A DNA stretch of 27,840 nucleotides from Nitrospirota bacterium (GTDB lineage Bacteria; Nitrospirota_A; Leptospirillia; Leptospirillales; Leptospirillaceae), in contig JAJYPO010000009.1 in the NCBI GenBank assembly GCA_021795275.1, positions 1 through 27,840 of the forward strand. Direction: 5' to 3'. Each line of letters opens with the position of its first letter. The stretch's first letter is position 1. Below the pieces are notes generated by a model, which saw only the letters and a program-made list of their open reading frames with translations, was not told the origin of the DNA and made no database searches. Shown here in pieces: positions 1-7,029 of the stretch. The position numbers were made by a program, and so were the translations under genes.

Positions 1-1
1 A

Positions 2-1333
2 TATTGCCGCGCCCCCATGAAGGGGCTCTTCGAGACCGAACATCGCCTCAAAACCTGGCTCAAGGTCGAACGGGAGGTCACTCGCGTGCTGTCGTCGCGT
101 GGTCTGGTGGATCCCGAGGGGGCCCGTATCGTCCTTGAGACACCCGTCCGGATCGACATTCCCCGAATGGAGACGATAGAGGCGGAAACCCGCCACGACG
201 TCATCGCCTTTCTGACGATGGTGTCCGAGCAGATGCCGGAAAAAGGCCGGGCCGTCCTCCACTTCGGGCTTACCTCCACCGATCTTGTCGACACCGCCCA
301 GAACCTCCTCGTCTCCGACGCTCTCCACATCGTGACAGACGAGCTCCATCGTTTTGTCGGCATTCTTGAGCGGCAGGCCCGGGCCCACCGGAACACGCTC
401 ATGGTCGGCCGATCCCACGGGATCCATGGGGAGCCGATCGTCTTCGGAATGAAGTTCCTGTCCTGGTTCTCGGAATTCCGGCGTCATCAAGACCGGCTCT
501 CCCGGGCCTCGGCCGCCATCCGGGTCGGAAAGCTCTCCGGAGCCATGGGCACCGCTGTGACCATTCCTCCCGATATCGAGGAGGCCATTCTTGGAGGGCT
601 GGGTCTCGCTGCCGAACCGGCCGCAACCCAGGTCGTTTCCCGGGACCGCCACGCCGAGCTTTTCTCCGTACTGGCCGGCATCGGCTCCTCCCTTGAACGG
701 ATTGCCGTCGAGATCCGTCACCTTCAGCGCACAGAGGTCCAGGAGGCGGAGGAGCCTTTCCGTCCGGGTCAAAAGGGTTCCTCCGCCATGCCCCACAAGA
801 GGAATCCCGTCGGGTCGGAAAACATCACCGGTCTGGCCCGCCTTCTCCGCTCCTATGCGGGGGCGGCCCTGGAAAACGTGGCCCTCTGGCATGAACGGGA
901 TATCAGCCATTCTTCCGTGGAGCGGGTGATTCTTCCGGACGCCTTCTGTCTCGTCGACTACATGCTCGATCGCATGGGATCGATTCTCCGGGACCTGGTG
1001 GTCTATCCGGAGCGCATGCGGAGAAACCTCGATGCGACGGGAGGGCTTGTCTACTCCCAGACCGTGCTTCTCGCCCTCGTCAAAAACGGGCTGTCCCGGG
1101 AGGAGGCGTACCGGATCGTGCAGGAGGCCGCCATGGAGACCTATCGGGAAGGGGGAGCGTTCCGGGAGCGACTCCTCAGCCACCCGGACTTTCCGAAGGG
1201 GGATGAATGGACGGGATTTCTGGAGCAGGCCTTCGATCCCGCCCGCTTTACTCACAATATCGAGGGGATTTACCGTCGCGTTCTGGGGGAGCCTTCCGGG
1301 ACGGACGAAAGTTCCCGGGCAGGAAAGGTCTGA
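2..1333 (+). CDS. purB: Adenylosuccinate lyase, 5' end outside window
   Basis: Adenylosuccinate lyase of the fumarase/aspartase superfamily. It releases fumarate from SAICAR and from adenylosuccinate in purine synthesis. The fumarase-family signature GSSAMPHKRNP lies near residue 255 counted from the ATG at 17, and the conserved TSTDLVDTAQ and GRSHGIHGEP segments are in order before it. The reading frame is open to the left edge: upstream of that ATG it reads Y-C-R-A-P, which matches the usual start of the family (R-Y-x-x-P-x-M). The real start is therefore probably just outside the window and the ATG at 17 is internal. The stop is 2 bases before the purC start, so the two are almost certainly co-transcribed. 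Confidence 0.96.
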   Translation, partial: YCRAPMKGLFETEHRLKTWLKVEREVTRVLSSRGLVDPEGARIVLETPVRIDIPRMETIEAETRHDVIAFLTMVSEQMPEKGRAVLHFGLTSTDLVDTAQNLLVSDALHIVTDELHRFVGILERQARAHRNTLMVGRSHGIHGEPIVFGMKFLSWFSEFRRHQDRLSRASAAIRVGKLSGAMGTAVTIPPDIEEAILGGLGLAAEPAATQVVSRDRHAELFSVLAGIGSSLERIAVEIRHLQRTEVQEAEEPFRPGQKGSSAMPHKRNPVGSENITGLARLLRSYAGAALENVALWHERDISHSSVERVILPDAFCLVDYMLDRMGSILRDLVVYPERMRRNLDATGGLVYSQTVLLALVKNGLSREEAYRIVQEAAMETYREGGAFRERLLSHPDFPKGDEWTGFLEQAFDPARFTHNIEGIYRRVLGEPSGTDESSRAGKV

Positions 1334-1335
1334 CA

Positions 1336-2064
1336 GTGCTGCAGCCGCCCGACGCGACGCTCTATGAAGGAAAAGCCAAGATTCTCTATGCTACCTCCGA
1401 TCCGAAGGTCGTCATCCAGGAGTTCAAGGATGACCTGACCGCCTTCAACGCCCAGAAAAAAGGGAGTTTCTTCGGAAAGGGCGCCCTGAACTGCCAGATT
1501 TCGGCGACCCTCTTCCGGCTTCTGGCGGACAGGGGGGTGCCCGTTCACTTCCGTTCTCTCGATTCTCCCCGCCGAATGGTCATCGACAAGCTCGAGATGG
1601 TGCCGCTGGAGGTTGTGGTCCGGAACAGGGTGGCCGGCTCTCTGGCCAAGAGGTTGGGGATTCCGGACGGCTCGGAGCTCTCCTTTCCCGTCATCGAATG
1701 GTACTACAAGCGGGACGACCTGGGGGATCCAATGGTCAACCGGGACCATATCCGGATTCTCAAGCTGGCCTCCGATGCTGTCCTGGACGAAATTCGCACG
1801 CTGGCGCTCCGGACGAACGACATACTCCTCCCTTTCTTGCGTGAGAGGGAAATTGTCCTGGTGGACATGAAGCTCGAGTTCGGATGGAACGCCGATGGAT
1901 CCCTCGTCCTGGGGGACGAGATCGACGGGGACACCAGCCGGCTTTGGGATGCGAGTACCGGTGAAAAGCTCGACAAGGACCGATTCCGGATGGATCTGGG
2001 CTCGGTCAAGGAAGGATACGAAAAGATCTACGAAAGGGTGGTGGGCCATGCCGTCGAATCCTGA
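1336..2064 (+). CDS. purC: Phosphoribosylaminoimidazole-succinocarboxamide synthase (SAICAR synthetase)
   Basis: SAICAR synthetase joins aspartate to CAIR using ATP in de novo purine synthesis. The product is 242 residues, close to the usual 235 to 240. The N-terminal YEGKAKILY strand, the EVVVRNRVAGS signature and the C-terminal LVDMKLEFG motif are all present. I chose the GTG at 1336 because AGGAAAGG sits 7 bases upstream and the product then begins at the family's usual point; the frame stays open upstream to 1207, inside purB. The gene follows purB by 2 bases and its end overlaps the purS start by 17 bases, which indicates one transcript. PurC makes the SAICAR that PurB then cleaves. Confidence 0.96.
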   Translation: MLQPPDATLYEGKAKILYATSDPKVVIQEFKDDLTAFNAQKKGSFFGKGALNCQISATLFRLLADRGVPVHFRSLDSPRRMVIDKLEMVPLEVVVRNRVAGSLAKRLGIPDGSELSFPVIEWYYKRDDLGDPMVNRDHIRILKLASDAVLDEIRTLALRTNDILLPFLREREIVLVDMKLEFGWNADGSLVLGDEIDGDTSRLWDASTGEKLDKDRFRMDLGSVKEGYEKIYERVVGHAVES

Positions 2065-2320
2065 AAAGACATCCCGGGTCAGGGTCACCATCCTCGTCCG
2101 CATTCGGGAGGGAGTCCTCGATCCTCAGGGCGAGGCGGTGCGCCAGGCCCTGTCCGACATGGGCCACTCCCAGGTGGAGGATGTGCGCATCGGAAAAGTC
2201 ATCGAGGTAATTCTGCCGTCTGAGCCCGGAATCCCCGAGAAGGCTCGCGAGTGGTGCGAGCGCCTGCTTTCCAACCCGGTGGTCGAACGCTACGAAGTCG
2301 TCAGCGTCGAACCGGTTTAG
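2048..2320 (+). CDS. purS: Phosphoribosylformylglycinamidine synthase subunit PurS
   Basis: PurS is the small subunit that bridges PurQ and PurL in the three-part FGAM synthase found in Gram-positives, archaea and many other bacteria. The product is 90 residues. It has the typical pattern VRVTILVRIREGVLDPQGEA, then VEDVRIGKVIEV, and a C-terminal NPVVERYEVVSVEP. The ATG at 2048 lies inside the end of purC (17-base overlap). No purQ or purL follows, which is unusual because these three are commonly adjacent; they are presumably encoded elsewhere, since PurS has no known activity alone. The next gene is an unrelated membrane protein. Confidence 0.93.
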   Translation: MPSNPEKTSRVRVTILVRIREGVLDPQGEAVRQALSDMGHSQVEDVRIGKVIEVILPSEPGIPEKAREWCERLLSNPVVERYEVVSVEPV

Positions 2321-2368
2321 GGACTTCCGACGAAGGCCGCCGACGGCAGGTCAGGGAAAGGGGGGATA

Positions 2369-3757
2369 GTGAACGCTCCGCCGGGATTTTTCAGGCTGTG
2401 GCTGGGCCGGATCTTTTGGGGGCTGGTCGCCTCCGTTCCCCTCGGGGTGGTGGCCCTGGTTCTGCTCATGCTCTCGGCAGAGCTCCGTGGCCTCGACCGT
2501 GCCCGGACCGGCATCGAGGCTGCCAACAGCCTCCTCTCCTCGGCCATGAAGTCCGGAAAGCCCGAGGCAGTTCCCCTGGCAGTCAGGCAGATGGCCTCCG
2601 CGACAGGGACGACCCTCATCCTGTTCAGAAATGATGGGACGCCGGCCTATTCCGACATGAGGGCCCTCGATCGCCTCAAGGCCTACACGGCGATTCCGGA
2701 AGAATGGAAAACCGCTCCACACACCCCCGACCTTTTTCTCTGGCCTCCGTCTTCCCTTCCCAGGCCCCTGGTTCATGAAGTCGACCGGATCTTTTCGAAC
2801 CGATCGGCCCACCTCGTGACCGATTCCCGGGGCCGGGCGAGCCCCATGGCCATCGGTGGCGGGTACGCCATCTGGACGAAATCCATCACGAACCATACTA
2901 CCTGCGCCCGCTGTCACGGGTTCGACCGTGAGGTTCTGGGCCATTGGGTGGCGGTGGCCTCCGTCTCTTCCGTCGCGAGTCGTCGGGGAACCGTCCTCTG
3001 GGGCTTCTGGCCCCTTCCGGGGATCAACCAGAGGATTCTTTTCGGGGGAACCGTCTCCATTGTCCTTTTCTCGATCTTCCTGGTATCTTTGGCCGAAACA
3101 TGGACGCTTCGCCGGGGACTGGCGGGGAAAAAGGGAAAAAAGCCGGCGGGCAAGAAGGGAGGCGAGGCGCCGGAGGGGCCGATCTTTGCCCGGGAGTCTC
3201 CGCCTTCGGAGGCGGACGAAGATGAGGAGATGACGGTTTCCCACGAGGGTTGGGAGGAGCTTCATCGTCGCCTCGAGACGCTCGACCAGTCGGTCCTGGC
3301 CCTGGCAAATGAAATTCCAAGGGCCGGAGTCCTTCCCCAGCAACACCCCGACGAGAGGATCGCCGTCCATGCGACCCTGGGGGATCTTCTCTCCGACTGG
3401 AGCGACCGATTCGAACTGGCCCTGCAGGAGCTCGGTGCTCATCCGGCCCTGGCCTCCGACCCCCTTCTGCTCCGGTATCTCGATAAGGTCCGGGAGTTTC
3501 GGGCCCAGGCGGTTTCCTTTGCCGACATGGCTTCCCAGGACACCGAGGAAAAATCCTTCGGGGTTCTCAAGGCGCCTTTTTTCGAATCCCTCTCCGATGA
3601 ACAGAAGGACTGGACGGATCGGCTGAGATCGGTCCTGGGCCACCTGCATGCCGAGATCCGTGCCATGGAGGGAATCAGCAAGACAGGCCTCGCCCGGACG
3701 GAGATCCCCAGGGAGAACTCCGAAAGCGGGAAAAGGGACGCTCAGGGGCAGGGATAA
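2369..3757 (+). CDS. Membrane protein with a periplasmic CxxCH heme-attachment motif, function unknown
   Basis: The protein is 462 residues. A first hydrophobic helix (about residues 12-36) is followed by an outer segment of roughly 185 residues. This carries one C-A-R-C-H motif (Cys179, Cys182, His183), the classic site for covalent c-type heme attachment. A second helix (about 223-243) is followed by a Lys/Gly-rich linker and a largely helical, charged C-terminal region of about 200 residues. That is the layout of a sensor with an outer domain held between two helices, but I recognise no HAMP, kinase, cyclase or chemoreceptor domain. The GTG start at 2369 has AGGGAAAGGGGGG just upstream. 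It follows purS by 48 bases on the same strand and may share its transcript. Whether heme is attached is inferred from the motif and predicted topology only. Confidence 0.8.
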   Translation: MNAPPGFFRLWLGRIFWGLVASVPLGVVALVLLMLSAELRGLDRARTGIEAANSLLSSAMKSGKPEAVPLAVRQMASATGTTLILFRNDGTPAYSDMRALDRLKAYTAIPEEWKTAPHTPDLFLWPPSSLPRPLVHEVDRIFSNRSAHLVTDSRGRASPMAIGGGYAIWTKSITNHTTCARCHGFDREVLGHWVAVASVSSVASRRGTVLWGFWPLPGINQRILFGGTVSIVLFSIFLVSLAETWTLRRGLAGKKGKKPAGKKGGEAPEGPIFARESPPSEADEDEEMTVSHEGWEELHRRLETLDQSVLALANEIPRAGVLPQQHPDERIAVHATLGDLLSDWSDRFELALQELGAHPALASDPLLLRYLDKVREFRAQAVSFADMASQDTEEKSFGVLKAPFFESLSDEQKDWTDRLRSVLGHLHAEIRAMEGISKTGLARTEIPRENSESGKRDAQGQG

Positions 3758-3833
3758 TCCGGCCGGGCAATTATAGGGGGTGGCGCGCCTTTTTCACCCT
3801 TTTTCAGTCTGCCGGAAAAGGAACGGACGTCAG

Positions 3834-4736
3834 ATGGACTTTCAGGATGGGGCAGAAAGCCCCTTTCTTCTTTTTCATTGCGGGACAGGATCGACGTTGA
3901 CACCGTCTGCGAGGGATTTCCTCAAGGAGATGATGACGGAGCTCGAACCGCGTCTCTCGGAGGGCGAAGGAGCCCTTGAGCTCGCCGTCCGGTGTGTGGA
4001 CCGTCTTGAGGACTCCGGCCTTTTCAATGCGGGGAAAGGGGCGATATCCCAGTCGGACGGGGTCGTCCGCCGGGATGCGGGAGTGATGGACGGAAGGAGC
4101 CTGGAGGCCCTGGGAATCAGCCAGGTCCGGGGGATACCCTCGATGGCCCGCCTCGTGGCCGCTCTCATGGGTCGGAGTGGCCATGTCCATCTGTCTGGAA
4201 CGATGGTCGAGCGGTGGGCCGGTCGCCATGGGTGGACTCCTGGGCTTCCGGAAGAGGAGCGCGATCCGACCCTTTGCTGGGAGAGGGCCCCGGGGCTTGC
4301 GGGTGAGGGGACCGTCGGCTGTGTGGCCCGGGACCTCCAGCGGAATCTTGCGGCCGTCACATCGACGGGAGGTATCGGTCGAATGTGGCCGGGGCGTGTC
4401 GGAGACAGTCCGATCGTGGGGGGCGGGTTCTACGCAGACAACGAGCGGGGGGCGATCTCCATGACCGGGGTGGGGGAGGCCATACTGAAGGCCGGAGGGG
4501 GTGGAGCCCTCATTGCCCTCCTCGCCGGAGCGTCCGGTGAGAATCGCGACCGGATTCTTTCGGAATTCCTTGAGCGAATCCGTGCACGATTCGGAGGGGA
4601 GGCCGGATGTGTCGGCATCGACCGGGACGGAGGATACTTTGCCGCTCATTCCTCTCACCGCATGGTGCACGGTTTTCTAAAAAAGGGGCGCCATCATGTG
4701 AGCGACCAGGGATCAGGCTACAGGGATCTCGACTGA
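3834..4736 (+). CDS. Isoaspartyl peptidase / plant-type L-asparaginase (Ntn hydrolase)
   Basis: A 300-residue member of the N-terminal-nucleophile asparaginase family (IaaA type). These enzymes hydrolyse isoaspartyl dipeptides and L-asparagine after cutting themselves into two subunits. The family landmarks are all present: FNAGKGA with the following DAGVMDG segment, the self-cleavage and nucleophile site G-T-V-G-C-V-A with Thr160, then STGG and the substrate loop P-G-R-V-G-D-S-P. The C-terminal GGGALIALLAG region also fits. The ATG at 3834 is preferred (GGAAAAGGAA about 10 bases upstream). An in-frame GTG at 3780 would add 18 residues with no homologous character. There is no export signal, so the enzyme is predicted cytoplasmic. 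It stands apart from the purine genes by 76 bases; its exact substrate cannot be told from sequence. Confidence 0.93.
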   Translation: MDFQDGAESPFLLFHCGTGSTLTPSARDFLKEMMTELEPRLSEGEGALELAVRCVDRLEDSGLFNAGKGAISQSDGVVRRDAGVMDGRSLEALGISQVRGIPSMARLVAALMGRSGHVHLSGTMVERWAGRHGWTPGLPEEERDPTLCWERAPGLAGEGTVGCVARDLQRNLAAVTSTGGIGRMWPGRVGDSPIVGGGFYADNERGAISMTGVGEAILKAGGGGALIALLAGASGENRDRILSEFLERIRARFGGEAGCVGIDRDGGYFAAHSSHRMVHGFLKKGRHHVSDQGSGYRDLD

Positions 4737-4754
4737 ATCGTTCGGATGGAGGCG

Positions 4755-4784
4755 TTGTTTTGGGGCCAGCTGGGACTTTATAAT
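4755..4784 (+). promoter_or_regulatory. Predicted sigma-70 promoter of the small zinc-ribbon gene
   Basis: TTGTTT (4755-4760) and a perfect TATAAT (4779-4784) are separated by 18 bases. The predicted start of transcription near 4791 leaves a leader of about 70 bases before the ATG at 4862. The -35 box is weak. Confidence 0.6.
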
Positions 4785-4861
4785 GAAAAGAGCTGCGATC
4801 CGGTGTCTCTCCCGCAAGCGAGGGGCCCTGAGAAATTCATCATCTTCCAGGAGACGACCCC

Positions 4862-5035
4862 ATGCCTCATCCCTTTTTCGATTACGATCCCGCCGAAGAT
4901 ATCGATATTCCCTATGCCCAGCTGAAGACGGACGGTCCCGAATGTCCTTTTTGCGGAGAGGCGACCATGCTTGTCGATGGTGATTTCGTCTGTCTCGAAT
5001 GCAACGGGGGCTGGTATGGTCCGGAGGTTGGCTGA
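4862..5035 (+). CDS. Small zinc-ribbon protein (57 aa), paralogue of the one at 9809-9979
   Basis: A short gene with strong support: AGGAG 8 bases before the ATG and a good promoter 80 bases upstream. The 57-residue product has an acidic, proline-containing head (PHPFFDYDPAEDIDIPY) and a compact C-terminal ribbon. The ribbon has two Cys pairs, C28-P-F-C31 and C44-L-E-C47, spaced 12 residues apart, as in a rubredoxin-like or zinc-ribbon knuckle. It ends in CNGGWYGPEVG. The same tail (DGDF, CNGG, YGPE, final Gly) occurs in a second gene at 9809-9979, so the pair is a real family and not chance reading frames. The function is unknown; metal binding is inferred from the four cysteines. Such proteins often act as small regulators or accessory subunits. 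Confidence 0.85.
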   Translation: MPHPFFDYDPAEDIDIPYAQLKTDGPECPFCGEATMLVDGDFVCLECNGGWYGPEVG

Positions 5036-5061
5036 TCTCCTCCGGTTTGAGGCGGACAGGC

Positions 5062-5090
5062 TTGACTTGTCCTGTATTCCTGCGTAACAT
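5062..5090 (+). promoter_or_regulatory. Predicted sigma-70 promoter upstream of tRNA-Arg
   Basis: TTGACT (5062-5067) and TAACAT (5085-5090) are separated by the ideal 17 bases. The predicted start near 5097 lies about 65 bases before the tRNA. A GC-rich hairpin (5103-5124) would then fall at the very start of the transcript. Confidence 0.5.
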
Positions 5091-5102
5091 CCTTGGTCAT
5101 GA

Positions 5103-5133
5103 GGCCCCGGTTTCTTTCGGGGCCCTTTCCTTT
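5103..5133 (+). terminator. Rho-independent terminator-like hairpin after the zinc-ribbon gene
   Basis: A perfect 7-base-pair stem GGCCCCG / CGGGGCC encloses the loop GTTTCTTT and is followed by CCTTTCCTTT. It lies 67 bases after the zinc-ribbon stop. The T tract is interrupted by cytosines, so strength is uncertain. Confidence 0.65.
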
Positions 5134-5162
5134 ATGAGATTATCGAAGACTCAAAGCTGTTT

Positions 5163-5239
5163 GCCCCCGTAGCTCAGGTGGACAGAGCAGAGGTTTCCTA
5201 AACCTTTGGCCGGGTGTTCAAATCACCCCGGGGGCACCA
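5163..5239 (+). tRNA. tRNA-Arg (anticodon CCU)
   Basis: A complete 77-base cloverleaf with encoded CCA. The acceptor stem GCCCCCG pairs perfectly with CGGGGGC. The D arm is GCTC/GAGC. The anticodon stem GAGGT/ACCTT holds the loop TTCCTAA with anticodon CCT at 5197-5199, which reads the AGG arginine codon. The T arm GGGTG/CACCC encloses TTCAAAT. Arginine tRNA genes are frequent integration targets, but I found no copy of the 3' end elsewhere in the window. Confidence 0.96.
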
Positions 5240-5434
5240 ATCCTTGGCTCAAAAATCCCTATCAGACGAAGATATTTCACGCCATAGCCCGCTATTCTTC
5301 TGGACTCTTCCGATGCCCTGACATATTTTTTGATTTTCAGAACGGCCCTGTGCTGGAAAATCGGCCCACATGGGTGGGATCCATGAGAGTTCCTGTCCTG
5401 ATGCGAATTTTTGCAGAGGGCGTCCAGGAGGGAA

Positions 5435-5469
5435 AAGAAAAAAGAGAGAGGCCGAAAAGGCCTCTCTCT
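5435..5469 (-). terminator. Strong rho-independent terminator (minus strand)
   Basis: An 11-base-pair perfect stem (5443-5453 with 5459-5469) has a 5-base loop. Read on the minus strand, it is followed by TTTTTTCTTTT from 5443 down to 5435. It ends transcription from the small membrane-protein gene that stops at 5509. On the plus strand no T run follows, so it is one-directional. Confidence 0.85.
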
Positions 5470-5508
5470 AGGATAATCAAGCAATCATGGCAGAATATGA
5501 ATCGTCGA

Positions 5509-5634
5509 TCAGGACTTGATGCGGGATTTGTTGTCGCTTTTTCCGAACATGTAAATCAGGAAGCCTACGCCTACCAAATATGAGAAAAGAACAAGAAAGA
5601 TACTGATCGGGCTTGCTGAGGGTCCAAGTCCCAT
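5509..5634 (-). CDS. Small single-helix membrane protein (41 aa), unknown
   Basis: The product is 41 residues with one transmembrane helix (about residues 10-32, ISIFLVLFSYLVGVGFLIYM) and a short basic tail (GKSDNKSRIKS), suggesting the C-terminus lies in the cytoplasm. The ATG at 5634 is chosen because AAGGGAGG ends 5 bases upstream; an upstream in-frame ATG at 5700 would add 22 non-hydrophobic residues and overlaps the predicted -10 box. The gene has its own promoter (5696-5724) and a strong terminator (5435-5469), so it is probably a stand-alone transcript. Small one-helix proteins often stabilise respiratory oxidases or transporters, but no partner is encoded beside it. It resembles no family that I can name. 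Confidence 0.7.
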   Translation of the reverse strand: MGLGPSASPISIFLVLFSYLVGVGFLIYMFGKSDNKSRIKS

Positions 5635-5695
5635 GTCGGCCTCCCTTTCACAGATGGTTTCGCCAGTCCTCCGGTCCAATACCGAGGATTGTTTC

Positions 5696-5724
5696 ATCAT
5701 ACATGACAGAATCTATCTTGTCTT
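5696..5724 (-). promoter_or_regulatory. Predicted sigma-70 promoter of the 41-aa membrane protein gene
   Basis: On the minus strand AAGACA (5724-5719) and TATGAT (5701-5696) are separated by 17 bases, in an AT-rich stretch. The leader to the ATG at 5634 would be about 55 bases. Confidence 0.55.
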
Positions 5725-5875
5725 CATGTTTTTTTAAATCCAGTTTCTTTTGTGGAACATTTTTTTATTAGTGTGAAACGGAAATGATTTGAGGCCCGAC
5801 CTCTTTGGGAGAAAAGTCTCGCAATCTGCTTTTCTTGTCGTGCGGGATGGAGGATCGTTGATAAGACAGGGCGGG

Positions 5876-6535
5876 TCAGGGCTTCCATAGCTCCGGATAG
5901 AGTCGTTTCAATGCGGCGAGTTTCGGGAGGTCGTGATAGACGATGTAGGGGTAGTTTGGATGCTCTTCCAGAAAATTTTGATGGTAGTCTTCGGCAGGGT
6001 AAAAGACATCGAGCGGAAGGATCTCGGTGGCGATTGGCCGCTTGAAGAGACCTGAGCGGTCGAGCTGGTCGATATAGGCCTTCGAAACCCCCCCCTGCTC
6101 CTGGCTGAGAGTAAAGATCACGGATCGGTATTGCGATCCGATATCGGGTCCCTGGCGATCTACTTCCGTCGGATCGTGTGCGACAGAGAAGAAAATCCGA
6201 AGAAGTGTTCCGAATGAAACGACACCGGCATCGTAGGTGACTTCGACCGATTCGGCATGGCCGGTACGTCCTGTGCAGACGATATCGTAATGAGCCGTTT
6301 CGGCCGCCCCTCCAGCATAGCCGGAGCGGACTTCCGTCACCCCCCGAACATGTTTGGATACGGCGTCGACTCCCCAGAAGCACCCTCCGGCCAGAACGGC
6401 TTTCTGGAGGCCTGTGGAGGCGTCGTCCTCTTCTGGGACGGGAAGGGGGCTGTCTGTCGTCGGGGAAGCGCCTGAGCATCCGATGCCGGCCATGAGGAAA
6501 AAGGTACCGGAGAGCAAGGTGTGGGAAAGGCTCAT
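5876..6535 (-). CDS. msrA: Peptide methionine-S-sulfoxide reductase MsrA, with N-terminal export signal
   Basis: MsrA reduces the S epimer of methionine sulfoxide in oxidised proteins. The product is 219 residues. The catalytic G-G-C-F-W-G motif has Cys52, and the downstream HDPTEVDRQGPDIGSQYRS and AEDYHQNF segments are conserved. The first 20 residues form a hydrophobic export signal ending M-A-G-I-G-C. Cys20 could be a lipoprotein acylation site, although the box is not canonical (Gly at -3), followed by a Ser/Pro-rich linker. The enzyme is thus probably periplasmic, anchored or free. Its ATG overlaps the msrB stop by 4 bases, so translation is likely coupled. Cysteines that recycle the active site are not obvious near the C-terminus, so reduction may need an outside partner. 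Confidence 0.95.
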   Translation of the reverse strand: MSLSHTLLSGTFFLMAGIGCSGASPTTDSPLPVPEEDDASTGLQKAVLAGGCFWGVDAVSKHVRGVTEVRSGYAGGAAETAHYDIVCTGRTGHAESVEVTYDAGVVSFGTLLRIFFSVAHDPTEVDRQGPDIGSQYRSVIFTLSQEQGGVSKAYIDQLDRSGLFKRPIATEILPLDVFYPAEDYHQNFLEEHPNYPYIVYHDLPKLAALKRLYPELWKP

Positions 6536-7029
6536 GGGCGTCCCCCAGGTGGAGGCATGAAGGGAACGAAGTTGAGCGCGGCCATATTGATGCAGTACCG
6601 GAGACCCGTCGGCTGGGGGCCGTCATTGAAGACGTGGCCGAGATGGGCGTCACAAAGGGCACAGAGGACCTCCGTTCGTCGCATGCCGTAGCTCGCGTCC
6701 TCTTTTCGCTGTATGTTTTCAGGCGTCAGTGGATCCCAGAAACTGGGCCATCCCGTTCCCGAGTCGAATTTTGTTTCGGAAGAAAAGAGAGCCGTGCCAC
6801 AGCAGATGCACCGGTAAAGTCCCGATTCTTTCCGGGCAAATCCGGGATCGGAAAAAGGCCGCTCGGTAGCATGCTTGCGCGTCACATCATAGGACAGGGG
6901 GGAGAGGACCTTCTGCCAGTGCGGATCGTCGTACACTTTGGGTTTTCTGGCCGGACCGACCGGTGTACCGTCGTCGGAAAACTCGATGATGGTGACAGGG
7001 TCGGAGGAGGCGGAGTCGTCTGGACGCAT
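6532..7029 (-). CDS. msrB: Peptide methionine-R-sulfoxide reductase MsrB
   Basis: MsrB reduces the R epimer of methionine sulfoxide. The product is 165 residues. The zinc site is formed by Cys74 and Cys77 with Cys123 and Cys126 (CALCDAHLGHVF), and the catalytic Cys146 lies in R-Y-C-I-N. The GTGWPSFWDP segment is typical. The ATG at 7029 is preferred (GAGG 9 bases upstream). An ATG at 7065 in the same frame lacks a ribosome site and adds 12 residues. Neither version has an export signal, so this enzyme is predicted cytoplasmic although its partner MsrA appears exported. It is first in a two-gene operon with msrA, behind the promoter at 7109-7137. Confidence 0.95.
   Translation of the reverse strand: MRPDDSASSDPVTIIEFSDDGTPVGPARKPKVYDDPHWQKVLSPLSYDVTRKHATERPFSDPGFARKESGLYRCICCGTALFSSETKFDSGTGWPSFWDPLTPENIQRKEDASYGMRRTEVLCALCDAHLGHVFNDGPQPTGLRYCINMAALNFVPFMPPPGGRP

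Noticed and set aside
2351..3649. 432-codon minus-strand open frame opposite the heme-motif protein
   Set aside because: Low-complexity Gly/Arg/Pro-rich translation without domain pattern. The plus frame has a ribosome site, two helices and CxxCH.
3780..3833. Longer asparaginase start at GTG 3780
   Set aside because: The AG-rich stretch abuts the GTG too closely to serve as a ribosome site, and the added 18 residues do not match the family.
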